A stretch of 64,000 bases of DNA from Stutzerimonas nosocomialis (GTDB lineage Bacteria > Pseudomonadota > Gammaproteobacteria > Pseudomonadales > Pseudomonadaceae), in NCBI RefSeq assembly GCF_005876855.1, contig NZ_QLAE01000021.1, positions 23,100 to 87,099 of the forward strand. Direction: 5' to 3'. Each line of letters opens with the position of its first letter. Positions within the stretch are counted from its first letter, which is position 1. The notes under the pieces are model-generated. The model saw only the letters and a program-made list of their open reading frames with translations. It was not told the DNA's origin and made no database searches. Shown in pieces: positions 10,798 through 18,765 of this stretch. Made by a program: the position numbers and the translations under genes.

Positions 10798-11733
10798 TCA
10801 GTATTTTTCGGTGAGGTTCTTGCCGAGCATCCGCACCAGGATGATCGCCGCGATGTTGGCGATGACCACCGCGATCAGGCCGCCGGCCGATGCCATGCCG
10901 ACGTCGAACTGCAGCAGCGCCTGGTTGTAGATCAGGTAGGCGAGGTTGGTGGAGGCGTAGCCCGGCCCCCCGCTGGTGGTGGTGAAGATCTCGGCGAACA
11001 CCGAGAGCAGGAAGATCGTCTCGATCATCACCACCACCGCGATCGGCCGCGCCAGGTGGGGCAGCGTCAGGTGCCAGAAGATGGCGATGGGCCCGGCGCC
11101 GTCGAGGCGGGCGGCTTCCTTCTGCTCCTGGTCGAGCGACTGCATGGCGGTCATCAGGATCAGGATGGCGAAGGGCAGCCACTGCCAGGAGACGATGATC
11201 ACGATCGACAGCAGCGGGTGCTGGGCCAGCCAGTCCACCGGCTGCGCGCCGAAGAAGCGCCAGACCGCGGCGAGGATGCCCGAGACCGGGTGGTAGATCA
11301 GGTTCTTCCAGACCAGCGCGCTCACCGTCGGCATGATGAAGAACGGCGAGATCAGCAGCACCCGGGTGATGCCCCGCCCGGGGAAATCGGCCGCTTCGAG
11401 CAGGGCCGAGATCAGCACGCCGAGCACGACGCTGATCAGCAGCACGCTGCCGACCAGGATCAGGGTGTTGAGCATGCCGGGCATGAAGCCGGCGTCGGTC
11501 AGGAAGTACTCGAAGTTCTCCAGGCCGACGAAATCGTTGTCGCCGGGATAGAGCAGGTTGTAGCGGATGACGGAGAAGTACACCGTCATCCCCAGGGGCA
11601 CGATCATCCACAGCAGCAGCAACGCCACCGACGGGCTGACCAGAAACCAGCCGGGCTTGAGGCGACGCCGGGACGAGGGCCGGTCCTGGTGGGCGTCGGC
11701 CCGCTCGGTATCGAGAGTCGTGGTGCTAGTCAT
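10798..11733 (-). CDS. mtlF: polyol ABC transporter permease (MalF-like)
   Basis: Inner-membrane permease of 311 residues. A hydrophilic basic N terminus leads into helix 1 (FLVSPSVALLLLWMIVPLGM). The EAA loop EAARLDGAGPIAIFWHLTLP is in the second half. It pairs with the MalG-like permease immediately downstream, and both follow the binding-protein gene, the standard mtlEFG/smoEFG order for mannitol/sorbitol importers. Confidence 0.92.
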   Translation of the reverse strand: MTSTTTLDTERADAHQDRPSSRRRLKPGWFLVSPSVALLLLWMIVPLGMTVYFSVIRYNLLYPGDNDFVGLENFEYFLTDAGFMPGMLNTLILVGSVLLISVVLGVLISALLEAADFPGRGITRVLLISPFFIMPTVSALVWKNLIYHPVSGILAAVWRFFGAQPVDWLAQHPLLSIVIIVSWQWLPFAILILMTAMQSLDQEQKEAARLDGAGPIAIFWHLTLPHLARPIAVVVMIETIFLLSVFAEIFTTTSGGPGYASTNLAYLIYNQALLQFDVGMASAGGLIAVVIANIAAIILVRMLGKNLTEKY

Positions 11734-11819
11734 CAGGCTGTGCTCCGGGGACAGCGGCGCGCAGCGGACCGGATCGAGGCGATCCGGCCATGCGCATGTC
11801 CATCAGCGAGTGGGGTGGC

Positions 11820-13124
11820 TTATTTCGGGTAGCCGGCGCGTTTCATTTCCCGCGTCGTCGACTGCTGCACGGCGTTGAGCATCTGCTCGACGGGCATCTG
11901 CCCGGTCAGCGCCGCGGCGAACATCTTGCCGACCTGCGTACCGATGGCCTGGAACTCGGGAATGGTGACCAGCTGGATGCCGACGTAGGGCACCGGCTTG
12001 GCCGACGGGTCGGCCGGATCGGCCTGCTTGAGCGATTCCAGCGTCACGCGGGCGAAGGGCGCGGCCGTCATGTACTCGTCGTTGTAGGTCGATTCACGGG
12101 TGCCTGGCGGCACGTTGGCCACGCCATCGGTCTCGGCGACCAGTTCGGCGTATTCCCTGGAAGTCGCCCAGGCGGTGAAGGTCTTGGCCGAGTCCTTGCT
12201 CTTGGAGCTGGTGGGGATCGCCAGCGCCCAGGAATACAGCCACGCCGAGCCCTTCTCGGTGGTCTCGTGGGGCGCGAAGGTGAAGCCGACCTGGTCGGCG
12301 ACGCGGCTCTGGGAGGCATCGGTGACGAACGAGCCGGCCACGGTGGCGTCGACCCACATGGCGCACTTGCCGCTGTTGAACAGCGCGAGATTCTCGTTGA
12401 AGCCGTTGCTCGACGCGCCGGGCGGGCCGTAGTTGCGCAGGGTGTCGACGTAGAAGTTCGCCGCCCGGGTCCATTCCTCGCCGGTGAATTCGGGCTGCCA
12501 TTTCTCGTCGAACCAGCGCGCGCCGAAGGCATTCGCGACCGTGGTCACCAGCGCCATGTTCTCGCCCCAGCCGGCCTTGCCGCGCAGGCAGATGCCGTAC
12601 TGGTCCTTGCCGGGCTGGTGGAGCTTCTGGGCGAACTCGGCCATCTGCGTCCAGGTCGGGCGCTCGGGCATCTGCAGGCCCGCGGCCTCGAACAGGTCGG
12701 TTCGGTAGTAGGTCATCGAGCTTTCGGCATAGAACGGCAGCGCGTACAGGGTGCCGTCCACCGACAGACCCTCGCGCACGGAGGGGAAGACGTCGTCGAG
12801 ATCGTAGCCCTCGGGCAGGTCCGTCATGGCTTCGAGCCAACCCTTGGCGCCCCACAGCGAGGCTTCGTACATGCCGATGGTCAGCACGTCGAACTGGCCG
12901 CCCTGGGTGGCGATATCGGTGGTCAGGCGCTGGCGCAGCACGTTTTCCTCGAGCACCACCCAGTTGAGGTTGATGTCGGGATGATGCTGTTCGAAGGTCT
13001 TGGAGAGGCGCTGCATGCGGATCATGTCAGCGTTGTTGACGGTGGCGATGGTCAGGGTTTCTGCCGACGCTGCGCTGGCCAGGACCAGGCAGGCGGTGCC
13101 AACAAGAGTTTTGCCGATATGCAT
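11820..13124 (-). CDS. mtlE: mannitol/polyol ABC transporter substrate-binding protein
   Basis: Periplasmic binding protein of 434 residues, first gene of the minus-strand mtl operon. The chosen ATG at 13124 gives a clean signal peptide (MHIGKTLVGTACLVLASAASA) and has GAGGAG six bases upstream; the open frame extends 55 codons further but without a signal sequence or ribosome site. The mature part has the CUT1 binding-protein pattern (TVNNADMIRMQRLSKTFEQ, then LTIGMYEASLWGAKGWLE). The 240-bp gap upstream, before mtlR, should hold the MtlR-dependent promoter; it has an AT-rich patch at about 13250-13290, but I could not define the operator. Confidence 0.92.
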   Translation of the reverse strand: MHIGKTLVGTACLVLASAASAETLTIATVNNADMIRMQRLSKTFEQHHPDINLNWVVLEENVLRQRLTTDIATQGGQFDVLTIGMYEASLWGAKGWLEAMTDLPEGYDLDDVFPSVREGLSVDGTLYALPFYAESSMTYYRTDLFEAAGLQMPERPTWTQMAEFAQKLHQPGKDQYGICLRGKAGWGENMALVTTVANAFGARWFDEKWQPEFTGEEWTRAANFYVDTLRNYGPPGASSNGFNENLALFNSGKCAMWVDATVAGSFVTDASQSRVADQVGFTFAPHETTEKGSAWLYSWALAIPTSSKSKDSAKTFTAWATSREYAELVAETDGVANVPPGTRESTYNDEYMTAAPFARVTLESLKQADPADPSAKPVPYVGIQLVTIPEFQAIGTQVGKMFAAALTGQMPVEQMLNAVQQSTTREMKRAGYPK

Positions 13125-13364
13125 GTCGGACTCCTCTTCCACGCCGACGTGGGCGTCGGAAGTTTTTATTGTTGTTGTGGATGCCGCGCGATGAACGCGG
13201 CCCTCTCGCAGGCCATTACAACGCTGCCGACGCACGGCAACAAAGCCGTGAATACACATCAATTGGTACTTTTTTGCACTCGTCAGCAAATTGGCTCTCC
13301 CGCCTGAGCCCGGCCTGTGTCGGTGGGCGAAGCGGGCGTACGGTTTTTTGGCGGGATTTGCGTA

Positions 13365-14270
13365 TCAGACGGCGAGGTTCTGCTCGGTCATGCGCACCAT
13401 CGCCAGGCGCCGGTAGCGTGAGGGCGTCATCCCCTTGAGCTGCTGGAAGCGGCGATTGAAGTTCGAGAGGTTGTTGAAGCCCGACTCGAAGCAGACGTCG
13501 GTGACCGGCTTGTCGCTTTCCACCAGCAACTCGCAGGACTTGCTGATGCGCAGGCTGTTGACGAACTCGACGAAGCAGCGCCCGGTCGCGCGCTTGAAAA
13601 AGCGCGAGAAGTAGGTGGGCTTCATGCCCAGGTGGGCGGCGACCTCTTCGAGCGGCAGGTCGCGCATGTAGTGCTCGAAGATGTAGTTCACCGCGAGGTT
13701 GGTGCGGTCGGCATGGTGTTCGTCGCCCAGCTGCGCCGAGGTGGCGCCGGAGAGCAACTGGTAGTCGTCACAGCGGGCCAGCAGCTCGAGCATGATCAGG
13801 AAATAGCCCAGGCGGGTGACGCCCTCGCTGTCGGCGACCTGCTGCATCAGCTCGCGTGCCTGGCGGATGGTGCGCGGGCAGCGGAACTCGATGCCGTAGC
13901 GCGCGCGCTCGAACATCGGGGCGAGCTGCCGCAGTTCCGAGAAGACGCCGTTGCCGGCCTCGAACAGCTCGTCGGTGAAGTTCACCAGCATGTCGCGCGT
14001 GTGCACGACCTCGCCATCCTCGACCTGGCTGATCCAGTTGTGGGGCAGGTGCGGGCCGGTGAGGAACAGGCTGTCGGGCCCGAAGTTGCCGACGTAGTCG
14101 CCGATGAACACCTTGCCGGAGCTGGCCACGATCAGGTGCAGCTCGTATTCCTTGTGGTTGTGCCAGCGCACCAGCGGGCAGGGGAAGCCATGCTCCCGGT
14201 AGATCAGGGAGTTGCCGTTGTGGTCGTCCATCAGCTCGTAGGACGGATCGGTCGTTCTTGTGCTTTTCAT
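13365..14270 (-). CDS. mtlR: AraC-family activator of the mannitol operon
   Basis: AraC/XylS regulator of 301 residues. The N-terminal cupin-like sensing domain (about residues 15-100) contains WHNHKEYELHLIVASSG. The C-terminal double helix-turn-helix (about 195-290) contains LPLEEVAAHLGMKPTYFSRFFK and DVCFESGFNNLSNFNRRFQQ, the P. fluorescens MtlR pattern. The start at 14270 was chosen because the upstream extension overlaps the fructokinase gene and has no similarity. It is transcribed toward mtlE and lies 43 bp after the fructokinase gene. Polyol-responsive activation of the mtl genes is expected from the family. Confidence 0.9.
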   Translation of the reverse strand: MKSTRTTDPSYELMDDHNGNSLIYREHGFPCPLVRWHNHKEYELHLIVASSGKVFIGDYVGNFGPDSLFLTGPHLPHNWISQVEDGEVVHTRDMLVNFTDELFEAGNGVFSELRQLAPMFERARYGIEFRCPRTIRQARELMQQVADSEGVTRLGYFLIMLELLARCDDYQLLSGATSAQLGDEHHADRTNLAVNYIFEHYMRDLPLEEVAAHLGMKPTYFSRFFKRATGRCFVEFVNSLRISKSCELLVESDKPVTDVCFESGFNNLSNFNRRFQQLKGMTPSRYRRLAMVRMTEQNLAV

Positions 14271-14313
14271 GGCGCCGCTGTCATGAGCCCAATCCGCAGA
14301 GGGTATAGCGCTT

Positions 14314-15282
14314 TTACCCCTGATTTCCAGGCGGCTGCTCCAGGACGGCAAGTTCGCGGCGGTAGGGCAGGTCGGGACCGGTGCGCGAGCAGGTGATCGC
14401 CGCGGCTTCCATGGCGAAGGCGAGCATCTGCACGAGCGTTTCGCGATCGAGCCCGGCGAGCGCGTCGGGACGGTCGAGCCGGCGTTCGTGCAGGAAGGCC
14501 AGCATGGCCGCCTGGAAGGTGTCGCCGGCGCCCACGGTGTCGCGTAACTGCACCGGACGCGCCGGGCCGTGCAGCATGCCGACGCCACGGCTGAAGGCCT
14601 GGGCGCCATCGGCGCCGCGGGTGAGTACGACCAGCTGGCAATGGTCGGTGAGCCAGCTGCGGGCGACGTCCTCCGGGTTGCGGTCGGGGTAGAGCACCTC
14701 GAGATCCTCGAGGCTGACCTTGATCAGATGGGCCTGCCTGGCCAGGTGCTCGATGCGCTCCCGCCAGATCGCCAGGCTCGGTTCCACGTTCAGTCGCACG
14801 TTGGGGTCCAGGGAAATCAGCCGCTGGCCACATTCGCGCGCCACCAGTGACGAAATCGTATCGGCGACCGGTTGCACGACCAGCGAAAAGGAACCGATAT
14901 GAATACCCCGGATTCGTTCGTCCAGCGCCGGCAGGTGCTCTTCGCGCAGCAGGCGGTCGGCGCAGCCTTCGCCGCGGAAGCTGTATTGCGGCGAACCGTC
15001 GGACCCGACCGCGACCATCGCCAGCGTGGTGGGCGCGTCGAACTCGATCAGGTAGCGCGCGTCGACCTGCTCCTGCGTCAGGACCTGGCGCAGCTGTCGA
15101 CCCAGCGGATCGTTGGAAAGGCCGGCGAGGAAGGCGACGGGAACGCCAAGGCGGCTCAGGCCGATCGCGACGTTGAACGGCGAACCGCCGGCGACGGCTT
15201 CGAGAGTCAGACGATTGCAGCGCTCCGGCGCGGCTGCGCCGGCAAAGACGTCGAACAGGGCTTCGCCACAGACCAGGTACAT
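14314..15282 (-). CDS. mtlZ: fructokinase, PfkB/ribokinase family
   Basis: ATP-dependent sugar kinase of 322 residues that should phosphorylate the fructose formed by mannitol dehydrogenase. The PfkB signature 1 region is VAGGSPFNVAIGLSRLG near residues 30-46. Signature 2, with the catalytic Asp, is DTVGAGDTFQAAMLAFL near residue 250. In the P. fluorescens mtl operon the equivalent gene is the last one; here it is upstream of mtlR instead, so it is probably co-transcribed with the regulator. A roughly 230-bp gene-free region with direct repeats lies upstream. Confidence 0.9.
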   Translation of the reverse strand: MYLVCGEALFDVFAGAAAPERCNRLTLEAVAGGSPFNVAIGLSRLGVPVAFLAGLSNDPLGRQLRQVLTQEQVDARYLIEFDAPTTLAMVAVGSDGSPQYSFRGEGCADRLLREEHLPALDERIRGIHIGSFSLVVQPVADTISSLVARECGQRLISLDPNVRLNVEPSLAIWRERIEHLARQAHLIKVSLEDLEVLYPDRNPEDVARSWLTDHCQLVVLTRGADGAQAFSRGVGMLHGPARPVQLRDTVGAGDTFQAAMLAFLHERRLDRPDALAGLDRETLVQMLAFAMEAAAITCSRTGPDLPYRRELAVLEQPPGNQG

Positions 15283-15427
15283 GCAGGTGCTTCCATCCGC
15301 GATAGGTGCGGGGAGCTTAGTCCGGGCATCGCCCGGACAACAGTACGAAACGGCTGTGGCAGTGATACGTTCTTGTCATGAGCACAGGGCTAAAGACTTC
15401 GAATTGAAGTCAGGAATCGCCTCTAAC

Positions 15428-15510
15428 TCATTGAAAATAAAGGAAAGCACGCTTTATCTAGAGTTTTTCTAGAAATTCCATTATATCATTGAAAAACAAG
15501 GAATATTCCT
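15428..15510. repeat. AT-rich segment with paired direct repeats and palindromes
   Basis: Two similar 19-base boxes, TCATTGAAAATAAAGGAAA at 15428 and TCATTGAAAAACAAGGAAT at 15486, are 58 bp apart in the same orientation. Between them lies TCTAGAGTTTTTCTAGA, and the second box runs into the perfect palindrome AGGAATATTCCT at 15499-15510. The segment is far more AT-rich than its neighbours and lies upstream of the fructokinase-mtlR transcript, so regulatory use is plausible. Confidence 0.5.
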
Positions 15511-15516
15511 GATTTT

Positions 15517-15540
15517 GCGGGGCGTTATGAAATGCCCCGC
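15517..15540 (-). terminator. hairpin after the phosphate-binding/OmpA gene
   Basis: Perfect 7-bp stem GCGGGGC / GCCCCGC with a 10-base loop, 7 bp beyond the minus-strand stop codon at 15548. On that strand the stem is followed by A residues rather than U, so it is a weak intrinsic terminator candidate or a 3' end stabiliser. Confidence 0.45.
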
Positions 15541-15547
15541 AGACGCC

Positions 15548-16921
15548 TCAGTACACCCAGATCTCGACACGGCGGTTGCGAATCCGGCCATTCGCGTCAT
15601 CATTCGAAGCTACTGGAAGTTCGTCTCCCAAACCACTGATTTCTTTGAATATTACGCCGCCTTTTACCAGCTCACGGCGAACCGCCATGGCCCGCAGTCG
15701 AGAGATCAGCGCGGCGCGTGACGGGTCCAGGTTGCTGTCGCCGAAGCCCACCAGGACCGCGCGCTGGCGGAGCAGGTCGTTCTCACGCAGGTACGCGATG
15801 ACCCGATCGATGTCGCGCTGGGCCTTGTTGTCGAGGCGAGCGCTGCCATCGTCGAAGCGGAAGTTGACCGTCAGCCGCTTGGCTTCGCGGGCCAGCTGCC
15901 GATAGGCCGCCGGCATGCTCTGGGAGGGTGTCTGGGTCACGGCCTGGATGTTCTGGGCGATATAGCCGGCCTTCACCACGACCGCCTGGCCGGCATCGCT
16001 GTGGGCGAAGTCGATGAAGCGGCGCACCCAGTCAGAATGGCTGGAGGGATTTGCATAGAAGAACAGGCGGCGCGACAGCGGATAGTCTTCGGTGGCGACC
16101 GTCGTCGTTTCCGGGAACATCGGCAGCGAATTGCCATCGGTGATCGCCAGCGCCTTGGCCCGACCGACCGACGCCAGCCCGACGAAGCCAACGGCCCCGG
16201 GGTCGCCCACCACGGCGGCGGAGAGTTCGTCGTTGGATTCGTAACGCAGCGCGCTGCTGTGCAGCGACGTCGAGTGGCTGGCCAGGACCAGCTCCTTGAA
16301 GGTGTCGTAGGTACCCGACATGTCATCGCGTGCGTGCAGCCTCACGGAGAGGTCGGCCCCGCCGATCTCCGCCCAGTTCTTCACCTGGCCGGCGAACAGT
16401 CGCGCCAGCTGCTCCGAGGAGATGCTCTGCATCGGGTTGGACGGGTGCACGATGATCGCCAGGCCGTCGATGGCGACGACCTGCTCGGCCTGCATGCTCT
16501 TGAGATCACCGAGGGAGGCCAGCGAAGCCAGTTCGCTGTCCTTGATCGGCCGCGAGGAGGCCGCCAGATCGGTGGTGCCATTCTTCAATCCGACGAAACC
16601 GGTGCCCGAACCGTGTGCCGCGACGGTGGCGATTACCGGCTGGCCCTGCGCGTCCCTGGCGCTGACCTGCTGCTCGTTCTCGACCCCGGTGGGGCGGATG
16701 GCGACGTCGGTGAAGCCTTCGGCCTTGAACAGCTCCGCCACGAGCATCGGGGCCAGCTTGGCACCGACGGTGTTGGAGCCCTGGATGCGCAGTACCGGCT
16801 GCGCAGCGGTCTGCTGTGCAAGCGCCTGACCCGCCAGCGGCAACAGCCCCAGCAGCCCCAGCGACAGGCTGCGCAATGCCTTGCCCCAACCCTGACGACC
16901 CTTATCCCTGCTGATGTCCAT
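15548..16921 (-). CDS. phosphate-binding (PstS-like) protein fused to an OmpA-family C-terminal domain
   Basis: Secreted 457-residue protein. I chose the ATG at 16921, preceded by AGGGAG, over a TTG six codons upstream. A long signal peptide ends near LAGQALA. Residues ~30-315 are a PstS-type phosphate-binding domain (LRIQGSNTVGAKLAP, DMSGTYDTFKELVL, GFVGLASVGRAKAL). The last ~120 residues are an OmpA/MotB-like peptidoglycan-binding domain (LTVNFRFDDGSARLDNKA, VGFGDSNLDPSRA, NGRIRNRRVEIWVY). This suggests a phosphate scavenger tethered to the cell wall. No PstCAB genes adjoin it. A Pho-box-like sequence upstream supports induction by phosphate starvation. Confidence 0.88.
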   Translation of the reverse strand: MDISRDKGRQGWGKALRSLSLGLLGLLPLAGQALAQQTAAQPVLRIQGSNTVGAKLAPMLVAELFKAEGFTDVAIRPTGVENEQQVSARDAQGQPVIATVAAHGSGTGFVGLKNGTTDLAASSRPIKDSELASLASLGDLKSMQAEQVVAIDGLAIIVHPSNPMQSISSEQLARLFAGQVKNWAEIGGADLSVRLHARDDMSGTYDTFKELVLASHSTSLHSSALRYESNDELSAAVVGDPGAVGFVGLASVGRAKALAITDGNSLPMFPETTTVATEDYPLSRRLFFYANPSSHSDWVRRFIDFAHSDAGQAVVVKAGYIAQNIQAVTQTPSQSMPAAYRQLAREAKRLTVNFRFDDGSARLDNKAQRDIDRVIAYLRENDLLRQRAVLVGFGDSNLDPSRAALISRLRAMAVRRELVKGGVIFKEISGLGDELPVASNDDANGRIRNRRVEIWVY

Positions 16922-16965
16922 GCTGAGCTCCCTACCCAAGAAGGCGGGGAGAATAAGTCAGAATG

Positions 16966-16983
16966 ATGACCGATTGATGACGG
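16966..16983 (-). promoter_or_regulatory. probable Pho box for the phosphate-binding/OmpA gene
   Basis: On the minus strand CCGTCAT-CAAT-CGGTCAT matches the PhoB direct repeat CTGTCAT-N4-CTGTCAT at 12 of 14 positions. About 11 bases after the second repeat a TTATTC/TATTCT hexamer can serve as -10, the usual spacing for PhoB-activated promoters. The gene starts 45 bp downstream. Confidence 0.7.
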
Positions 16984-17016
16984 GGTGCGGCCTGCCGGAA
17001 GGGCGTCACATTTCAG

Positions 17017-17829
17017 TCAGGCCAGCTCGACCCAGACCGGACAATGGTCGGAGGGTTTGTCCATGGCGCGGATCTCGTAATCGACGCCGGTGTGCTTCAG
17101 GCGCGGGCGCAGACCGCTGGAGGTCATGATCAGGTCGATCCGCAGGCCGCGACGGGGCGAATCCTCGAAACCGCGGCTGCGGTAGTCGAACCAGCTGAAG
17201 CGGTCGTTCACCTCGGCATTGAGCGTGCGGAAGCTGTCCTCCAGCCCCCAGGCCTTGAGCTTGCACAGCCATTCGCGCTCTTCGGGCAGGAAGCTGCACT
17301 TGCCCGTGCGCAGCCAGCGTTTGGCGTTCGCCTCGCCGATGCCGATGTCGCAATCCTCCGGCGAGATGTTGAAGTCGCCCATCACGGCGATGGCCTGGTC
17401 GGGGGTGAAGCGCTCTTCGATGAAGGCCTGCAGGTCGGCGTAGAACTTGGTCTTGGCCGGGAACTTGACGGGGTGGCTGCGGCTTTCGCCCTGGGGGAAA
17501 TAGCCGTTCATCACGGTGACCGGCATGCCGTTGGCATCGGCGAAGCGGCCCCAGATGAAGCGTTTCTGCGATTCCTCGCCGTCGTTGGGCAGGCCCTTGT
17601 GGATTTCCAGCGGCGCCTGGCGCGAGAGCAGGGCGACGCCGTAGTGACCCTTCTGGCCGTGGTAATGGACGTGGTAGCCCAGCGCCTCGACCTCCGCCTG
17701 GGGGAACTGCTCGTCGGAGACCTTGGTTTCCTGAAGGCCGATGACGTCGGGCTGGTGCTTGTCGATCAAGGCGGCGAGCTGATGGGGGCGAGCGCGCAGG
17801 CCGTTGATGTTGAACGAAACGAGTTTCAT
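17017..17829 (-). CDS. xthA: exodeoxyribonuclease III
   Basis: AP endonuclease/3'-5' exonuclease of 270 residues for base-excision repair in the cytoplasm. The ATG at 17829 gives the canonical start [18 protein letters not shown]. Active-site motifs present: [12 protein letters not shown] (catalytic Glu), [16 protein letters not shown] (Asp/Asn pair) and the C-terminal [10 protein letters not shown] (Asp-His). The length matches XthA. It diverges from the acetyltransferase gene. Confidence 0.95.
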   Translation of the reverse strand: MKLVSFNINGLRARPHQLAALIDKHQPDVIGLQETKVSDEQFPQAEVEALGYHVHYHGQKGHYGVALLSRQAPLEIHKGLPNDGEESQKRFIWGRFADANGMPVTVMNGYFPQGESRSHPVKFPAKTKFYADLQAFIEERFTPDQAIAVMGDFNISPEDCDIGIGEANAKRWLRTGKCSFLPEEREWLCKLKAWGLEDSFRTLNAEVNDRFSWFDYRSRGFEDSPRRGLRIDLIMTSSGLRPRLKHTGVDYEIRAMDKPSDHCPVWVELA

Positions 17830-17986
17830 GGGCTGTCCGGTTCGCAAAAGCGCAGATTCTAGAGGCTCGGGAAGCTGCCGGCGAGCCCGGCGGGCCGCCC
17901 CGGGCTTCGGCTGACGTCGGTCCGGACGCGTGGCGAGCCCTTTGCGGCGGTGCTACCGTCCCTGTAACCCTCATGCGAGAACTGCC

Positions 17987-18625
17987 ATGCCGACCACTGC
18001 CGAAATTCGCATGCTCGATAGCGGTTATGCCCGGGAAACCTGCTCGCTGCTGTATCACGCCTATCGGCACGAGCCGACCTTTTCCTACCTGTTCGAGGCC
18101 GACCGTCCGGGCTACGACCACCGGGTACGGGCCACGGCGCGCGAGCTGGTGCGTCAGCATTTCTTCCAAGAGCAGCCGGCCCTGGGGCTGCTGGTGGAGG
18201 ATCGCCTGGTGGCCGCCGCGCTGATCGCGCCGCCGCAGCGCAGGCTCGATGTCACCGAAAGCTGGGCCTGGCGCATGCGCATGCTGCTGTCGGCCGGGTT
18301 TCGTTGCACCCGCCGCTACCTGGATTACCACGCCGCGGTGCTGTCCTGCCTGCCGCCGGGCGCTTTCCACGTGCTGCCACTGATGGGCGTGCACCCCAAT
18401 TACCAGGGGCACGGCTATGGCGAGCAGTTGCTCGAGGCGCTGCATGACTGGTGCGCCGAGGACCCGAATTCAGAAGGCCTGGTGATCGACACCGGCAACA
18501 GCCGATACCGAGGCTTCTACGAACGCCAGGGGTACCAGGAGATCGGCGAGGTGGCCATCGGGCCGGTGGTCGAGCAGCTGTTCTTCCATCCTTCGCCCGG
18601 ACACCAGCAGGCGGCGAGCGGCTGA
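17987..18625 (+). CDS. GNAT-family N-acetyltransferase
   Basis: Single-domain acetyltransferase of 212 residues. The acetyl-CoA-binding motif A is near residues 127-146 (GVHPNYQGHGYGEQLLEALH, containing Q-x-x-G-x-G). A C-terminal NSRYRGFYERQGYQEIG forms the expected last strands. The start at 17987 (MPTTAEIRMLDSG) was chosen because the upstream frame has no recognisable content. The acceptor substrate cannot be told from sequence. The gene diverges from xthA and is followed by tamA. Confidence 0.8.
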   Translation: MPTTAEIRMLDSGYARETCSLLYHAYRHEPTFSYLFEADRPGYDHRVRATARELVRQHFFQEQPALGLLVEDRLVAAALIAPPQRRLDVTESWAWRMRMLLSAGFRCTRRYLDYHAAVLSCLPPGAFHVLPLMGVHPNYQGHGYGEQLLEALHDWCAEDPNSEGLVIDTGNSRYRGFYERQGYQEIGEVAIGPVVEQLFFHPSPGHQQAASG

Positions 18626-18765
18626 GCGCGCCGAGAATTTTCGCCCAGCGCGGCAGTCTCAAGCTGCCGGATACTTTCAAGATGTACATCATGTCCTCTA
18701 CACGGCAGCCGCTTTTGAGCCTTCCTCGCGCCTCGGCGGCAAGCGCCGTGCTAGCATCCGCGGCC

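Noticed and set aside
13125-13289. Longer start for the mannitol-binding protein
   Set aside because: The added 55 residues would bury the signal peptide; the ATG at 13124 has GAGGAG before it and a clean export signal after it.
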